This document shows, in pieces, positions 50,706-59,058 of a stretch of DNA of 64,000 nucleotides (the stretch's first letter is position 1; each line of letters starts with the position of its first letter). The notes below the pieces were generated by a model. It worked only from the letters and a program-made list of their open reading frames with translations. It made no database searches and was not told the origin of the DNA. A program made the position numbers and the translations under genes. Origin of the DNA: Rhodospirillales bacterium (GTDB lineage Bacteria > Pseudomonadota > Alphaproteobacteria > Rhodospirillales > Magnetospirillaceae); contig JACFNC010000019.1 in the NCBI GenBank assembly GCA_019455065.1, positions 1 through 64,000 on the forward strand, in the 5' to 3' direction.

Positions 50706-51116
50706 ATGACAGTACCCATCCGGACCGCTCGCCCCGGCGAGCATCAACGCGTGCTGGGTTTTCTTCAGTCGACCGGCCTGCCATGGATGGACGTCGGTGA
50801 CACGACCGTGTTCCTGGTCGCAGCAAGGGACTGCGAAACGCTGGCCGGGGTCGTCGGCCTCGATACCGAGGCGGGCCTGTTGCGCTCGTTGGCGGTTGGT
50901 GAAGTTGCCCGGGGGCAGGGTCTCGGCCGCCGGCTGGTGGCCGCCGCCGAGGCCGAGGCCCGCGCCAGCGGGATGAAGCGCCTCCATCTCTTGACCACCG
51001 ACGCACGCGGATTCTTCGAGTCATGCGGATATGTAGCGGTTCTCGCGACGAGGCCCCGCCCGCCATTGCGGCCACCGCGCAGTTCCGCACCCTCTGCCCA
51101 TCGTCGGCCACGCTGA
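50706..51116 (+). CDS. GNAT N-acetyltransferase, ArsN2-like
   Basis: A 136-residue GNAT. The wording FLVAARDCETLAGVVGLDTEAGLLRSLAVGEVARGQGLGRRLVAAAEAEARASGM followed by LHLLTTDARGFFESCGY matches the ArsN2-type acetyltransferases that occur in arsenic islands (shown here only in parts). No ars genes lie nearby, so an arsenic function is not supported by context. The C-terminal tail after about residue 118 is Arg/Pro-rich and looks unstructured. It starts 80 bp from the divergent ATPase. Confidence 0.82.
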   Translation: MTVPIRTARPGEHQRVLGFLQSTGLPWMDVGDTTVFLVAARDCETLAGVVGLDTEAGLLRSLAVGEVARGQGLGRRLVAAAEAEARASGMKRLHLLTTDARGFFESCGYVAVLATRPRPPLRPPRSSAPSAHRRPR

Positions 51117-51185
51117 TGGCCAAGGACCTCGGCTGACGGCCATTTCGGTTGACGGACGGCGGCCGTCATGCGATTGGCCCGTGCG

Positions 51186-52211
51186 ATGAAGGTATCCGAC
51201 TTCGATTTCGAACTGCCGCGCGCTTGCATCGCCGAACGGCCGGCGGAACCGCGCGACGCGGCGCGGTTGCTCCATGTCGCCGAGGACCTGCGCGATCTGG
51301 CGGTCGCCGACCTGCCGATGCTGCTGCGCCCGGGCGACCTGATGGTGTTCAACGACACCCGCGTGATCCCGGCCCGTCTGAGGGGGCGACGCGGCGCGGC
51401 GGGCATCGAGGTCACCTTGCACGAACCGGCCGGCGAGGACGCCTGGAAGGCGTTCGCCCGCCCCGCCAAGAAGCTGCGGGAAGGCGACGTGGTGGTCTTT
51501 GCGGACGATTTCCGGGCCGAGGTGACGGCCAAGGGCGCGGGCGGCGAGGTGACGCTCGCCTTCGAGGCCGGTGCCGGCGGCCTCATGGAGGCGCTGCGGC
51601 GCCACGGAGCGATGCCCTTGCCGCCCTACATCAAGCGGGAAGACGACGTGCGCGACCTGGCCGACTACCAGACCATGTTCGCCCGCCACGAGGGGGCGGT
51701 CGCGGCGCCCACCGCCGGACTGCATTACACGCCCCGCCTGATGGCGGCGCTGGAGGAGCGCGGCGTCCGCCACGTCACCGTCACCCTGCATGTCGGGGCC
51801 GGGACGTTCCTTCCGGTCAAGGTCGAGGAGGTGGGCGAGCACCGCATGCACGCCGAGCGCGGGGTGGTGGGCGCCGAGGCGGCGGCCGCGGTGAACGCGG
51901 CGCGGGCCGCCGGCCGGCGCGTCGTGGCCGTGGGCACCACCAGCCTGCGGCTGCTCGAATCGGCGGCCGACGAGGGTGGCGCGCTGCGGCCGTTTGCCGG
52001 CGCCACCGACATCTTCATCACCCCGGGCTACCGTTTCCGCGTGGTCGACGTGCTGATGACCAATTTCCACCTGCCGCGCTCGACCCTGTTCATGCTGGTC
52101 TGCGCCTTCGCCGGCACCCAGCGGATGAAGGCGGCGTACGAGCACGCCAAGGCCGCCGGCTACCGGTTCTATTCCTACGGCGACGCCTGCCTGCTGGAGC
52201 GGCAAGGATGA
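51186..52211 (+). CDS. queA: S-adenosylmethionine:tRNA ribosyltransferase-isomerase
   Basis: A 341-residue enzyme that adds the epoxycyclopentanediol to preQ1 in tRNA using SAM. Seen: [60 protein letters not shown] and [28 protein letters not shown] in segments. ATG 51186 matches the family start better than 51168. Its TGA overlaps the tgt ATG by four bases. Confidence 0.97.
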   Translation: MKVSDFDFELPRACIAERPAEPRDAARLLHVAEDLRDLAVADLPMLLRPGDLMVFNDTRVIPARLRGRRGAAGIEVTLHEPAGEDAWKAFARPAKKLREGDVVVFADDFRAEVTAKGAGGEVTLAFEAGAGGLMEALRRHGAMPLPPYIKREDDVRDLADYQTMFARHEGAVAAPTAGLHYTPRLMAALEERGVRHVTVTLHVGAGTFLPVKVEEVGEHRMHAERGVVGAEAAAAVNAARAAGRRVVAVGTTSLRLLESAADEGGALRPFAGATDIFITPGYRFRVVDVLMTNFHLPRSTLFMLVCAFAGTQRMKAAYEHAKAAGYRFYSYGDACLLERQG

Positions 52212-53335
52212 GCGGATTCGGTTTCGAGTTGTTGGGCGGCGACCGCGCCGCCCGCCTGGGGCGTCTGACCACGGCGCACGGCGTGATCCACACGCCGGCC
52301 TTCATGCCGGTCGGCACCGCCGGCACGGTGAAGGCCATGACCCCGGAATCGGTGGCCGCCACCGGCGCCGAGATCGTGCTCGGCAACACATACCATCTGA
52401 TGCTGCGCCCGGGGGCGGAGCGGGTGGCGCGGCTGGGCGGGCTGCACGCCTTCATGAACTGGCCGGGGCCGATCCTCACCGATTCCGGCGGATTCCAGGT
52501 GATGAGCCTGGCGAAACTGCGCAAGCTCGACGAGAACGGCGTCACCTTCCAGTCGCATCTCGACGGCAGCCGGCACCTGCTGACGCCGGAGCGGTCGATG
52601 GAGATCCAGCACCTTCTCGACGCCGACGTCAGCATGGCCTTCGACGAATGCACCCCCTTCCCGGCCACGGCCGAGCAGGCGGCCCGGTCGATGCAACTGT
52701 CCATGCGCTGGGCGCGGCGCTCGAAGGACGCCTTCGTCGCGCGCCCGGGCTACGGCTTGTTCGGCATCGTCCAGGGCGGCGTTCATGCCGATCTGCGCGC
52801 GGAATCGGCGGCCGCGCTCACGACCATCGGCTTCGACGGCTACGCCGTCGGCGGGCTGGCGGTGGGCGAAGGGCAGGAGACGATGTTCCAGGTCTTGGAC
52901 GCCACCGTGCCGCTGCTGCCGGCCGACCGGCCGCGCTATCTGATGGGGGTGGGCAAGCCCGACGACCTCGTCGGCGCGGTGCTGCGCGGCATCGACATGT
53001 TCGACTGCGTCATTCCCACGCGCTCGGGACGCACCGGCCAAGCCTTCACCCGGCGCGGCCCGGTCAACATCCGCAACGCCCGGCACATGGACGATCCCCG
53101 CCCCCTCGACGAGGCATGTTCCTGCCCGGCTTGCAGCCGCTATTCGCGTGCCTATCTGCATCATCTCGCCCGCGCCGACGAGGTGCTGGGGCTGATGCTG
53201 ATGACGTGGCACAATCTGCATTATTACCAGGACCTGATGCGGTCCCTGCGCCACGCCATTGCCGAGGGCCGCGCACAAGACTTCGCCGCGGCCTTCGCCG
53301 CCGATCAGGCCCTGGGCGACATCGAGCCACTATGA
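52208..53335 (+). CDS. tgt: tRNA-guanine transglycosylase
   Basis: A 375-residue enzyme that exchanges G34 for preQ1 in tRNAs with GUN anticodons. Seen: [22 protein letters not shown], the nucleophile segment [25 protein letters not shown], and the zinc ligands in [17 protein letters not shown]. Second gene of queA-tgt-queF. The queF ATG lies 14 bp after its stop codon. Confidence 0.98.
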   Translation: MSGFGFELLGGDRAARLGRLTTAHGVIHTPAFMPVGTAGTVKAMTPESVAATGAEIVLGNTYHLMLRPGAERVARLGGLHAFMNWPGPILTDSGGFQVMSLAKLRKLDENGVTFQSHLDGSRHLLTPERSMEIQHLLDADVSMAFDECTPFPATAEQAARSMQLSMRWARRSKDAFVARPGYGLFGIVQGGVHADLRAESAAALTTIGFDGYAVGGLAVGEGQETMFQVLDATVPLLPADRPRYLMGVGKPDDLVGAVLRGIDMFDCVIPTRSGRTGQAFTRRGPVNIRNARHMDDPRPLDEACSCPACSRYSRAYLHHLARADEVLGLMLMTWHNLHYYQDLMRSLRHAIAEGRAQDFAAAFAADQALGDIEPL

Positions 53336-53348
53336 CGGACGCCGACCC

Positions 53349-53801
53349 ATGACCGACCACCTGACCCAGCTCGGCCGCCCGGCGGCCATCCCCGAGACTC
53401 CCGAACGGGCGGTGCTGGAGACGGTCGCCAATCCCCACCCGGGCGAGGTTTATCTGGTGCGTTTCGTGGCGCCGGAGTTCACCTCGCTGTGTCCGATCAC
53501 CGGACAGCCGGACTTCGCCCATCTGGTCATCGACTACGCGCCGGACCAGCGGTTGGTGGAGAGCAAGTCGCTGAAGATCTTCCTCGCCTCGTACCGCAAT
53601 CATGGCGCCTTTCACGAGGACTGCACCATCGGGGTGGCGAAACGCGTGGTGGCGGCGGCGGCGCCGCGCTGGCTGCGCATCGGCGGCTACTGGTATCCGC
53701 GCGGCGGCATCCCGATCGACGTCTTCTGGCAGACCGGCGAGCCGCCGGCCGGGCTGTGGCTGCCCGACCAGGGGGTGCCGCCCTATCGCGGGCGCGGCTG
53801 A
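53349..53801 (+). CDS. queF: preQ0 reductase (NADPH-dependent 7-cyano-7-deazaguanine reductase)
   Basis: A 150-residue short-type QueF that reduces preQ0 to preQ1, upstream of Tgt in the pathway. The catalytic Cys is in [16 protein letters not shown], the conserved Glu/Ser follow in [23 protein letters not shown], and [17 protein letters not shown] closes. It lacks the extra N-terminal domain of the long form. It ends 7 bp from the convergent yhhQ-type transporter gene. Confidence 0.96.
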   Translation: MTDHLTQLGRPAAIPETPERAVLETVANPHPGEVYLVRFVAPEFTSLCPITGQPDFAHLVIDYAPDQRLVESKSLKIFLASYRNHGAFHEDCTIGVAKRVVAAAAPRWLRIGGYWYPRGGIPIDVFWQTGEPPAGLWLPDQGVPPYRGRG

Positions 53802-53808
53802 GGGCGGC

Positions 53809-54288
53809 TCAGGAGGCGGTCCGGCGGCGCAGCAGCCACCACACGGCGAGCGCGCCCAGCATCTTGCTCAGCGTCATGGTGGCGATGCCGGCCACCGAGG
53901 CGTGGCCGATCAGGGTCAGGAAGACGGCGCTGTCGATGGGCGTGCCGAACAGGCTGGAGGCGAGGATGCGGTCGGCCAGCGGCCGGCGGGTGAAGGAGTA
54001 CACCGCCCAGTCGGCCAGTTCGCTGACCAGGAAGGCGGCGGCGCTGGCCACCGCCACCATCGGGTCGGCCATGAGGTACGACAGCGCCGCGCCGACCAGC
54101 ATGGCCAGCAGCACCCGGTGGCCGACCTCGCGCTGGGCGAAGTCGCGGGCCACGAACACGAACCCGACCAGCAGCGACATCGGGGGCCACATCGTCCCGT
54201 CGGGCAGCCGAACGAGCGGAACCTCCGAAAAGCCGTAGTTCACGGCGACGATCAGGGCGATATACAGGGCGGTGAACGAAAAGCGCAT
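53809..54288 (-). CDS. yhhQ: Queuosine-precursor transporter (VUT/YhhQ family)
   Basis: A 159-residue membrane protein with 5-6 helices. Family wording: LLVGFVFVARDFAQREVGH, YLMADPMVAVASAAAFLVSELADWAVYSFTRR, and LASSLFGTPIDSAVFL (segments shorter than the whole). E. coli YhhQ imports preQ0/preQ1. Lying between queF and queG, it makes salvage of precursor likely. ATG 54288 is chosen; the frame extends upstream into the divergent queG start. Confidence 0.9.
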   Translation of the reverse strand: MRFSFTALYIALIVAVNYGFSEVPLVRLPDGTMWPPMSLLVGFVFVARDFAQREVGHRVLLAMLVGAALSYLMADPMVAVASAAAFLVSELADWAVYSFTRRPLADRILASSLFGTPIDSAVFLTLIGHASVAGIATMTLSKMLGALAVWWLLRRRTAS

Positions 54289-54310
54289 GTCTCGCAAGCC
54301 AAGGGAACCG

Positions 54311-55471
54311 GTGCCTTCACATAGCACAACGTCGGCGCCCGCCACAAACGATGAAGATCCGGCTGGCATCCGGGCTGCCGTTGCCGAGCGGGCGCGTGAA
54401 TTCGGCTTCGATGCCGTCGCCTTCGCCGCGGCCGACGGGGATGCCCGCAGCGTGCGCGATCTGCGGGCCTATCTCGAAGCCGGCTGCCACGGCGACATGG
54501 CATGGATGGCGGAGACCGAAGCGCGGCGCGCCACCCCGCAGGGCCTCTGGCCCGAGGCCCGCTCGGTGATCATGCTCGGCAGCAATTACGGGCCCCCGGA
54601 CGATCCCTTGGCCGGCCACGCCCGCAACGACCGGGGCACGGTCAGCGTCTACGCCCGCAACAAGGACTATCACGATACGGTCAAGAAACGCCTGAAGCGC
54701 CTGGCCCGCTGGCTGATCGAGACCCACGGCGGCGAGGTCAAGGTGTTCGTCGACACGGCACCGGTGATGGAAAAACCGCTGGCGGCGCGCGCCGGGTTGG
54801 GCTGGCAGGGCAAGCACACCAACCTCGTGTCGCGGCGATACGGATCGTGGCTGTTCCTATCCGAGATCTACACAACCCTCGTTTTGCCGCCTGACCAACC
54901 CCACGCCGATCGCTGCGGCGCCTGCCGCAGCTGCCTCGACGCCTGTCCGACCGGGGCCCTGACCGGCCCCTACCGCATCGAGCCGCGCCGCTGCATCTCC
55001 TACCTCACCATCGAGCACAAGGGGCATGTGCCGGCCGAGTTGCGCCGGCGCATGGGCAACCGGATTTACGGATGCGACGATTGTTTGGCCGTCTGTCCGT
55101 GGAACAAGTTCGCGGTGCCGACGCGCGAGGAGGACTATTTGCCGCGGGCCGAGCTGCTGGCGCCACGGCTCGCCGACCTTGCGGACCTCGATGATCCGGG
55201 TTTCCGCCAGGTGTTCGCCGGATCGCCAATCAAGCGGGTTGGTCGCGACCGCTTCGTGCGAAACGTATTGATCGCATTGGGCAACAGTGGCGACCACACC
55301 CTGGCCGGGGTGGCCGAGCGGCGCCTGGCGGACGATTCTCCTCTGGTCAGGGCCATGGCCGTGTGGGCGCTGCGGCGCCTCGCCCCGGAGCGGGCCGCCG
55401 GCCTGGAGGCAGACGCGCGTGCCCGGGAAACCGATCCTGACGTCCGGCGGGAATGGGAAGCGGCGCCCTAG
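54311..55471 (+). CDS. queG: Epoxyqueuosine reductase QueG
   Basis: A 386-residue cobalamin- and Fe-S-dependent enzyme, the last step of queuosine synthesis. Two [4Fe-4S] motifs are clear: CGACRSCLDACPTGAL (about residues 203-218) and CDDCLAVCPWNKF. MEKPLAARAGLGWQGKHTNL and the HEAT-like C-terminus (ADDSPLVRAMAVWALRRLAPE) fit. The start is uncertain: GTG 54311 follows AAGGGA, while ATGs at 54272 and 54287 would overlap the divergent yhhQ start. Confidence 0.94.
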   Translation: MPSHSTTSAPATNDEDPAGIRAAVAERAREFGFDAVAFAAADGDARSVRDLRAYLEAGCHGDMAWMAETEARRATPQGLWPEARSVIMLGSNYGPPDDPLAGHARNDRGTVSVYARNKDYHDTVKKRLKRLARWLIETHGGEVKVFVDTAPVMEKPLAARAGLGWQGKHTNLVSRRYGSWLFLSEIYTTLVLPPDQPHADRCGACRSCLDACPTGALTGPYRIEPRRCISYLTIEHKGHVPAELRRRMGNRIYGCDDCLAVCPWNKFAVPTREEDYLPRAELLAPRLADLADLDDPGFRQVFAGSPIKRVGRDRFVRNVLIALGNSGDHTLAGVAERRLADDSPLVRAMAVWALRRLAPERAAGLEADARARETDPDVRREWEAAP

Positions 55472-55548
55472 GCGTACTCCGGGCGCAAACGCTCGCGCGC
55501 TTTTCGGGCGCGCCCCTCGAACATCAATCCACGTCCGGCTACCGCGCC

Positions 55549-55941
55549 TCAGCTTTCCGCAGCCAAGGCCCGTGCCAACTGACTCAACGCGTCCTGGTGC
55601 TTCTCGTTCGAAATCGACGAGAAGTTTCTGGCGAGTTCCAAACACATCCGCTGCCGGGCGGTGAGATCGACGCTGCGTTGGCTTTCCAGCCCTTCGAAGA
55701 AGTAGCTGACGGGAACGCCAAGTACCTGCGCGATTTCATACAGTCGGCCAGCGGAGATGCGATTTATCCCTCGCTCATATTTGTGAGCCTGCTGGTAGGT
55801 GACGCCGATCAGATCGGCCATCTGCTGCTGGCTGAGGCCCAGCATGATGCGCCGTTCGCGGATCCGGGCTCCGACATGCCTGTCGGTGTCGTTGGCCCGG
55901 TTGAGGGGCTGTGTTGCCGTGGTGTCCAGTTTCTTGTTCAT
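55549..55941 (-). CDS. XRE-family regulator
   Basis: A 130-residue regulator. Cro/C1-type helix-turn-helix at about 22-78: VGARIRERRIMLGLSQQQMADLIGVTYQQAHKYERGINRIS (long form of this motif with TYQQAHKYE recognition helix), then AQVLGVPVSYFFEG and an acidic/helical tail. This wording is widespread and single-copy-like in alphaproteobacteria. It is convergent with queG and borders a 360-bp AT-richer gap that may contain its own promoter. Confidence 0.88.
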   Translation of the reverse strand: MNKKLDTTATQPLNRANDTDRHVGARIRERRIMLGLSQQQMADLIGVTYQQAHKYERGINRISAGRLYEIAQVLGVPVSYFFEGLESQRSVDLTARQRMCLELARNFSSISNEKHQDALSQLARALAAES

Positions 55942-56300
55942 AACCTACGTTGATTCGCTGCTGGGACGTTCATGAGAAGCAACGGTACGGGAACCTCTGT
56001 CATTTTTCCCGTTTGGATATTCTCATTCGGCTGATGAAGCAACCTAATAAACGCCGCGCCTTTCGAAAAATTCCTCAATTTGTCCTTTGTGGTTTCTTTG
56101 CAAAAACCTAAATGATTATTTGTTAATAAATTCCACTACCTCAAACAACCGTAGGGTGATCCCCACCTCGTCCTTCCGCGAACCGCCCGAGGGCGCGGCT
56201 TTCTCGAATGGTGGGGTGTCGAAACAACATATAGGGCACGCAACCTCAGATGCGATCCCCCTGCGACTTAATATGACTTAAGTTCGTTCGCGCCCCGCGT
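55942..56300. other. AT-richer gene-poor gap upstream of the XRE regulator
   Basis: About 360 bp, noticeably poorer in GC than the rest of the window. It includes A/T-rich runs around 56060-56150 (TTTGTTAATAAATT) and CTTAATATGACTTAA at about 56267-56281. No frame here looks coding. It probably holds the XRE promoter. The TTAA-N6-TTAA element near 56270 is close to but not the CtrA spacing (N7). Confidence 0.5.
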
Positions 56301-56639
56301 TCAAGCGCGCAGGTCGACCGCGTGACCGCTGGAAGACCGAGGCGGGATGACCTCATGCCGGGGCGGCGTGGGACGCGCCATCCGGTCGGCGGCGCCGTAG
56401 GCCGCGACGGCCGCGCGGCGGTCGAAACCGGACGTGTCGCGGTCCTGGGCAAGGAGATGGGCCACGATCAGCGCGGCCGCATGGCCCGCCGACGGCGCGG
56501 GGTTGCGAATGGGGATGGGGTCGTCGATGGAGGCTGCGTCGAGGCGAGCGACAGGCTTCGCGCGTCCGACCAGCGACGCGTTCGGCGAGGGACGGGCGCC
56601 TGCACGCGGCGCCGAGGCTATGAGACCGAGTTCCGCCAA
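56301..56639 (-). CDS. Hypothetical 112-residue protein
   Basis: An open frame with TTG 56639 as the likely start, reading MAELGLIASAPRAGARPS and ending SSSGHAVDLRA. The middle contains PAPSAGHAAALIVAHLLAQDRD. No domain is recognised. Third-position GC is high in this frame and a GGGAAA stretch precedes it, but evidence is thin. It could be chance in GC-rich DNA. Confidence 0.4.
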   Translation of the reverse strand: MAELGLIASAPRAGARPSPNASLVGRAKPVARLDAASIDDPIPIRNPAPSAGHAAALIVAHLLAQDRDTSGFDRRAAVAAYGAADRMARPTPPRHEVIPPRSSSGHAVDLRA

Positions 56640-56777
56640 GGGTTTCCCGCGCCGATCCGCAACCTTGCGACGGCCCCTGTCCGCGGCACGTGACGCGGGA
56701 CGGGCTACACAGCCTAGCCCGGTGGCCGCCGCGCGGCGAGGGGAAAAAAGGATGTCCGGCGGCGCTTCTCCGAGCGC

Positions 56778-57395
56778 TTACGCCTTGGGCTTGCCGCCTT
56801 TGCCTCCGCTCAACTGGTCGAGCTGCTCCTGCATGGCGTTCAGCCTGGCTTGCAGTTCGTCAAGCGGCGACGGTCTCGCGGCGGGGCGCTCCTGCTGCGC
56901 CGGGTTCGCGTTTCCGCCCTGTGCGGGGTTGTTGTAGAAGGGCGAGAACATCTTCATGGCGCTTTCGAAGAAGGCCATGTTCTGCTTGCCCATCTCCTCG
57001 AACGGATTGAACGGGAACAGGCCGTCCAGGGCATGTTGCATGTATTGGCGCATCTGTTCTTCGTTGCGGGCGAAGGACTGCATGCTGTAGTCGAGATAGC
57101 GTGGAACCAGCCCGCCCAACGAGTCGCCGTAAAAGGTGATGAGGTGGCGGAGGAAGCTGATCGGCAGCAGGTTCTGCCCCTTGGCCTCTTCCTCGACGAT
57201 GATCTGGGTGAGCACCGAGCGCGTGATGTCCTCGCCGGTCTTCGCGTCGTAGACGACGAAATCGGTTCCCTCCTTGACCATCTGGCACAGGTGGTCGAGG
57301 GTGACGTAGCTGCTCGTGGCGGTGTTGTACAGCCGGCGATTCGCGTATTTCTTGATCGTGATCGGGGCCGCCGTGGCGTCGGTGTTGTCGGGCAT
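56778..57395 (-). CDS. phaR: Polyhydroxyalkanoate synthesis repressor PhaR
   Basis: A 205-residue PhaR. The DNA-binding PHB_acc_N domain is at the start (ITIKKYANRRLYNTATSSYVTLDHL, residues 12-36) with VKEGTDFVVYDAKTGEDITRSVLTQIIVEEE, followed by two PHB_acc repeats (LRHLITFYGDSLGGLVPRYLDYSM) and a Gln/Pro tail. It binds granule PHB and represses phasin and pha genes in known members. ATG 57395 is chosen by the family start. It is divergent from the phaC operon. Confidence 0.95.
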   Translation of the reverse strand: MPDNTDATAAPITIKKYANRRLYNTATSSYVTLDHLCQMVKEGTDFVVYDAKTGEDITRSVLTQIIVEEEAKGQNLLPISFLRHLITFYGDSLGGLVPRYLDYSMQSFARNEEQMRQYMQHALDGLFPFNPFEEMGKQNMAFFESAMKMFSPFYNNPAQGGNANPAQQERPAARPSPLDELQARLNAMQEQLDQLSGGKGGKPKA

Positions 57396-57459
57396 CCCGC
57401 TATTTCGCTTCCAGCTCGGGGGAAGATGAACGCTTATATCAGATTTTTGTCGCAACTTA

Positions 57460-57492
57460 CGCGGCGCAACAAGATTTTTTTGCAGCGGCGAA
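57460..57492. promoter_or_regulatory. Candidate PhaR operators between phaR and the phaC operon
   Basis: CGCGGCGCAACA (57460-57471) and TGCAGCGGCGAA (57481-57492) each agree at 10 of 12 positions with TGCRNYGCASMA, the PhaR site I recall for Paracoccus. They are direct repeats 21 bases apart, about two helical turns, in the divergent promoter region. GC-rich DNA can give chance matches. Confidence 0.4.
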
Positions 57493-57546
57493 AGTCCCCA
57501 TCGGCCGGCTGGCCATCGCCTACCACCTTGGGGTATGATTCCCTGC

Positions 57547-57924
57547 ATGCCCAAGGCCCCCGATCTCGAAGAACTGGCTCGCCGCTACCTCGACCTGTGG
57601 CAGGACCAGATGGCGGCCGTCGCCGCCGATCCGATGGTGGCCGAGGCATTGGCCAACGCGATCGCCTTTGCCAGCCGCGTCGTCACCGGCGCACCCGCCG
57701 GGGGTGCTGATGCCGGACGCGATTCCCAAGGGCCTGATGCGGGGAAGGCCGGCGCCGCGCCTGGGCCCGAGGCCCCTCGGGCTGCATCTGGCCAACCAGC
57801 TGTCGATCCTGCTGAATTCGCGCGCCGGCTTGCCGCCCTTGAAGGCCGGATCGCCGCCCTGGAATCTTCCCGCTCAGCCGGCGGCCGCACAACTACGCGA
57901 CGAACTGGCCGGCGTCGATCCTGA
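57547..57924 (+). CDS. Small PHA-locus protein (PhaE-like/PHA synthase-associated)
   Basis: A 125-residue protein, MPKAPDLEELARRYLDLWQD, with a helical N-terminus, an Ala/Pro/Gly linker, and a coiled-coil-like PAEFARRLAALEGRIAALE segment before an Arg-rich tail. This is the shape of the small synthase-associated proteins next to phaC in alphaproteobacteria. Its last 215 bp lie inside phaC in another frame (57710-57924). Both translations look real. Confidence 0.7.
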   Translation: MPKAPDLEELARRYLDLWQDQMAAVAADPMVAEALANAIAFASRVVTGAPAGGADAGRDSQGPDAGKAGAAPGPEAPRAASGQPAVDPAEFARRLAALEGRIAALESSRSAGGRTTTRRTGRRRS

Positions 57925-58957
57925 GGGCTTCGCCGCGGCCCTCGACGCCGAGAGCCGGCGGCGCATCGCCACCTTCCTGCACGGCATCCGGCTGTATCGC
58001 GCGCACCCCTATCGCCGGCCGCCATCCGAGGCGCCGGTGGCGTGGAGGGCCGGCACGACGAAGGTGTTGCGGTACGGCGGCGAGGGCGGCGCGCCCGTGC
58101 TGCTGGTGCCTTCCCTGGTGAACCGCGCCTACATTCTCGACCTCAGCGAGCGGCGCAGCCTGGCGCGATATCTCGCCGGACGCGGGCTGCGCCCTTATCT
58201 CGTCGACTGGGACGAGCCGGGCGAAGTCGAGGCGGGCTACGATCTCGGCGACTACATCGCGCGCCTGGAAAGCGCCCTCGAGGCGGTGGCGGCGGAAAAC
58301 CGGCGCGGCGTCGGCGTCGTCGGGTACTGCATGGGCGGGCTGCTCGCGCTGGCCTTGGCGGCGCGGCGGCCGGACAAGGTGGCGGCGCTGGCGCTTCTGG
58401 CGACGCCCTGGGACTTTCACGCCGGCGGCAATCACGCGCTGGTGATCCGGGCCATGGCGCCGCAGCTTTCGGCCGCCATTGCCGCGGTGGGCCATCTGCC
58501 CGTGGACGTGTTGCAGGCGTTTTTCACCAGCGTCGACCCCACCCTGGCCGATCGCAAATACCGCGGCTTTGCCGCCCTTTCCCCGCGCAGCCGCCGCGCC
58601 GAGGATTTCGTAGTCCTCGAGGACTGGGTGAACGACGGCGTTCCGCTGGCGGCGCGCGTCGCCACCGATTGCCTGTTCGGCTGGTACGGAGCCAACCAGC
58701 CGGCATGCGGCGAATGGCGCGTTGGCGGCACGCCGGTGCGCCCCGAGGACGTACGGGCCCCGGCCCTTGTCCTCGTTCCCGAGAAGGACCGCTTGGTGCC
58801 GCCGCAATCCGCGCTGGCCATCGCCCGAACGCTGCCTGCGGCCAGGCATCGCCTGCTGCCTGTCGGACATATCGGAATGATCAGCGGGCGCCGCGCCAGG
58901 ACTCTCGTTTATGGCCCATTATCCAAATGGTTAGGAGCATGTTGCAGTGCAACATAG
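57710..58957 (+). CDS. phaC: PhaC-like poly(3-hydroxyalkanoate) polymerase
   Basis: A 415-residue alpha/beta-hydrolase polymerase of the short (class III-like) type. The lipase-like box is GYCMGG with the catalytic Cys, and VLLVPSLVNRAYILDL, LVDWDEPGE, LATPWDFHAGG and LVPEKDRLVPP with GHIGMISG mark the Asp and His. It is shorter than class I synthases (about 600). ATG 57710 has GGGGG 5 bases upstream. A perfect palindrome covers the end of the gene. Confidence 0.88.
   Translation: MPDAIPKGLMRGRPAPRLGPRPLGLHLANQLSILLNSRAGLPPLKAGSPPWNLPAQPAAAQLRDELAGVDPEGFAAALDAESRRRIATFLHGIRLYRAHPYRRPPSEAPVAWRAGTTKVLRYGGEGGAPVLLVPSLVNRAYILDLSERRSLARYLAGRGLRPYLVDWDEPGEVEAGYDLGDYIARLESALEAVAAENRRGVGVVGYCMGGLLALALAARRPDKVAALALLATPWDFHAGGNHALVIRAMAPQLSAAIAAVGHLPVDVLQAFFTSVDPTLADRKYRGFAALSPRSRRAEDFVVLEDWVNDGVPLAARVATDCLFGWYGANQPACGEWRVGGTPVRPEDVRAPALVLVPEKDRLVPPQSALAIARTLPAARHRLLPVGHIGMISGRRARTLVYGPLSKWLGACCSAT
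58939..58955. promoter_or_regulatory. 17-bp perfect palindrome, candidate PhaR site
   Basis: ATGTTGCA-G-TGCAACAT, in the last codons of phaC, about 105 bp upstream of phaA. The core TGCAGTGCAACA matches TGCRNYGCASMA at 11 of 12 positions (my recollection of the PhaR site). It could make phaAB separately controllable by PhaR. Confidence 0.45.
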
Positions 58958-59058
58958 GACTTGCGCCGCTGGTGCTCGTGGGATAAGAACCCACATCAGT
59001 TCCCACACCCTCCCTCGGTCGCCGTTTGCGGCCGCATCAGTCTCATAGGAGTGTAGGC

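Noticed and set aside
56267-56281. CtrA box (TTAA-N7-TTAA)
   Set aside because: The spacing is six bases, not seven, and no cell-cycle gene is adjacent.
56087-56281. 64-codon frame in the AT-rich gap
   Set aside because: Composition differs from every real gene here. It has no ribosome site and reads as an Asn/Ser/Thr mixture without structure.
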